From an uncultured Eubacteriales bacterium (lineage in GTDB: Bacteria; Bacillota; Clostridia; Christensenellales; Pumilibacteraceae), in the NCBI GenBank assembly GCA_900553005.1, contig USBU01000074.1, positions 1 through 6,478 of the forward strand: 6,478 bases of DNA, in the 5' to 3' direction. Of this stretch, positions 5,249 to 6,478 are shown piece by piece (within the stretch, counting starts at the first letter, position 1; every line of letters starts with the position of its first letter). The translations under genes were made by a program, and so were the position numbers. Below the pieces are notes generated by a model that ran no database searches, had not been told where the DNA came from, and saw nothing but the letters and a program-made list of their open reading frames with translations.

Positions 5249-6277
5249 ATGATTGAAAAAACTTACAGCTTTGATCATGGCGGAAAGACGATCGACGTCT
5301 ATACGCTTAAAAATTCGTCAGGGATGGAGATGGACGTCTGCATCTACGGCGGCAGAATTTTAAGGCTTACCGCTCCCGACAGAAACGGCAGAATGGGCGA
5401 CGTTATCATGGGATTTAAGCGGCCGGAGGATTACGTTAAAAATCATGCGTATTACGGCGCGTTTATCGGCAGGTACGGCAACCGTATCGGAGGGGCCTGC
5501 TTCACTCTTAACGGCGTTACATACAAGCTTTATCCCAATAACGGACGCAATACGCTGCACGGCGGAAAGGAAGGCTTTGACGTAAAGGTAATGTCGGCCG
5601 AGGTCAGGGACGGCAAGCTTGTGCTCGGATATCTTTCTCCGGACGGCGAGGAGGGCTATCCAGGCAACCTAGATATAAAGGTCAGCTATTCCCTTACCGA
5701 CGATAACGAGGCGGTGCTTGAATATTACGCCGTAACGGATAAAGATACTTTGTGCAATCTTACTAACCATGCGTATTTTAACATAGGCGACGGCGACGAT
5801 ATCCTTGACCAGGTGCTGGAAATTAAATCTTCGCGCATTACGCCCGTTGACGACGAGCTTATTCCGCATAACGAATTTATGGATATCGACGGAACTCCGT
5901 TTTCCTTTAAGGGCGGAGTCAAGCTGGGTAAAAACATGTTTTCCGACGAACACATGATCGCGCTTTGTCACGGATTCGATTTCAACTATTGCATTGACCG
6001 CGAGACCGAAAACGATCTGGAAAAGTGCGCCGGAGTCTATGACGAAAAAAGCGGACGCTATATGGAATGTTTTACCACGCTTCCCGGCGTTCAGCTTTAT
6101 ACCTCCAACACCGTAAAAGGGACCGTCGGCAAAAAGGTTTATGAAAATTACGCCGCGCTTTGTCTTGAAACTCAAGGCTATCCCAACGCGCCGAACTGCC
6201 CCGCATATCCGTCCACGGTACTTAAAAAAGGCGAGGAATATAAAACAAAAACCGTATATAAATTTTCCGTCAAATAG
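5249..6277 (+). CDS. galM: aldose 1-epimerase (mutarotase)
   Basis: This 342-residue cytosolic enzyme interconverts the alpha and beta anomers of aldoses such as galactose and glucose and feeds the Leloir pathway. The family signature is complete. GRYGNRIGG (74-82) holds the substrate arginine R79. NTLHGGKEGFD (101-111) holds H104. NLTNHAYFN (170-178) holds the catalytic acid H174. GFDFNY (242-247) holds D244. LETQGYPNAPN (306-316) holds the catalytic base E307. These align with R71, H96, H170, D243 and E304 of the Lactococcus lactis enzyme. Length is normal for the family. The ATG at 5249 has AAGGAG (5236-5241) 7 bases upstream. No galK, galT or galE gene is nearby, so it is a stand-alone gene and its in vivo sugar cannot be told from context. 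It is preceded by a long structured leader and ends in a strong terminator. Confidence 0.96.
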   Translation: MIEKTYSFDHGGKTIDVYTLKNSSGMEMDVCIYGGRILRLTAPDRNGRMGDVIMGFKRPEDYVKNHAYYGAFIGRYGNRIGGACFTLNGVTYKLYPNNGRNTLHGGKEGFDVKVMSAEVRDGKLVLGYLSPDGEEGYPGNLDIKVSYSLTDDNEAVLEYYAVTDKDTLCNLTNHAYFNIGDGDDILDQVLEIKSSRITPVDDELIPHNEFMDIDGTPFSFKGGVKLGKNMFSDEHMIALCHGFDFNYCIDRETENDLEKCAGVYDEKSGRYMECFTTLPGVQLYTSNTVKGTVGKKVYENYAALCLETQGYPNAPNCPAYPSTVLKKGEEYKTKTVYKFSVK

Positions 6278-6286
6278 CTGATTTTT

Positions 6287-6324
6287 AAATCGCGCGGCGC
6301 TTTATGTGACCGCGCGGTTTTTTT
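6287..6324 (+). terminator. intrinsic terminator of galM
   Basis: AAATCGCGCGG (6287-6297) pairs with CCGCGCGGTTT (6310-6320) in an 11-bp stem with one U-G pair and a 12-base loop. Seven T (6318-6324) end it. It begins 10 bases after the galM stop. On the minus strand the tail is ATTTAAAAATC, poorer but possibly usable by a convergent transcript. Confidence 0.92.
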
Positions 6325-6334
6325 ATTGCGGCTT

Positions 6335-6430
6335 TTAACTTGCGGCACGCTTAAAGTGGTTTTCTTTTAGCGTTGTTTTTGGTGCTTTTTTACCAAAATC
6401 ATATTGCCAAGAGTAAGAAGTTATGATATA
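6335..6430 (-). CDS. possible C-terminal fragment of a gene cut by the right edge
   Basis: Read from the insert edge, one minus-strand frame stays open for 31 codons. It starts YIITSYSWQYDFGKK, ends HFKRAAS, and stops with TAA at 6335-6337. It would converge on galM and share the hairpin at 6287-6324, continuing the strand alternation. An open stretch this short can occur by chance, I recognise no family in it, and no start is visible because the insert ends. It is listed only as a candidate. Confidence 0.2.
   Translation of the reverse strand, partial: YIITSYSWQYDFGKKAPKTTLKENHFKRAAS
6376..6399. repeat. A/T-rich inverted repeat near the right edge
   Basis: TTTTGGT (6377-6383) pairs with ACCAAAA (6392-6398) around an 8-base T-rich loop. 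The stem is mostly A-T and no T-run follows on either strand, so a terminator role is unlikely. It lies inside the doubtful partial open frame. Confidence 0.3.
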
Positions 6431-6431
6431 C

Positions 6432-6478
6432 CTGTCTCTTATACACATCTCCGAGCCCACGAGACGGAGCTACATCTC
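6432..6478 (-). other. Nextera/Tn5 library adapter with i7 index, right end (artefact)
   Basis: Bases 6432-6450 are the reverse complement of the 19-bp Tn5 mosaic end (CTGTCTCTTATACACATCT). Bases 6451-6465 (CCGAGCCCACGAGAC) are the i7-side Nextera adapter. Bases 6466-6473 (GGAGCTAC) occupy the i7 index position and, from memory, equal index N718. Bases 6474-6478 (ATCTC) begin the P7 tail. This is library DNA, not genome. Confidence 0.98.

Noticed and set aside
5669..6175. A 168-codon minus-strand frame inside galM
   Set aside because: Antisense shadow of a gene with all catalytic residues intact.

Overview
The window is a bacterial contig of about 6.4 kb, still flanked by Illumina Nextera (Tn5) library adapters. 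Bases 1-38 and 6432-6478 are adapter and index sequence, so the biological insert is about 39-6431. The source is probably a low-to-mid GC Gram-positive of the Firmicutes, most likely an uncultured Clostridia-like lineage. This rests on near-consensus TTGACA/TATAAT promoters with 17-18 base spacers, strong GGAGG/AAGGAG ribosome binding sites, and a gene set typical of that group. The untrimmed adapters suggest a metagenome or amplified-DNA assembly. No species can be named.

Six complete genes are visible, and they alternate strand without exception. They are a CmpB-family membrane protein (-, 125-943), a COG2509-type FAD-dependent dehydrogenase (+, 1342-2733), xanthine phosphoribosyltransferase xpt (-, 2835-3407), an MscS-type mechanosensitive channel (+, 3603-4421), a small three-helix membrane protein of unknown function (-, 4508-4810) and aldose 1-epimerase galM (+, 5249-6277). 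A doubtful 31-codon open frame (-, 6335-6430) runs off the right edge and would continue the alternation.

Each gene appears to be its own transcription unit. A recognisable sigma-A promoter precedes every one of the six, and hairpins sit in the convergent gaps at 2758-2789, 4439-4492 and 6287-6324. The divergent gaps are 944-1341, 3408-3602 and 4811-5248; each holds two back-to-back promoters. The genes do not form one pathway. They read as unrelated housekeeping functions: purine salvage, osmotic protection, sugar anomer interconversion, a flavoprotein of unknown substrate and two membrane proteins.

I see no CRISPR array, insertion sequence, phage gene, tRNA, rRNA, or toxin-antitoxin or defence genes, and nothing that convincingly forms a new multi-gene system. 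The parts most worth a second look are the roughly 190-nt structured leader of galM, which has mutually exclusive pairings and a palindrome overlapping the -35 box; the strict strand alternation; the cysteine cluster in the flavoprotein; and the unknown small membrane protein.
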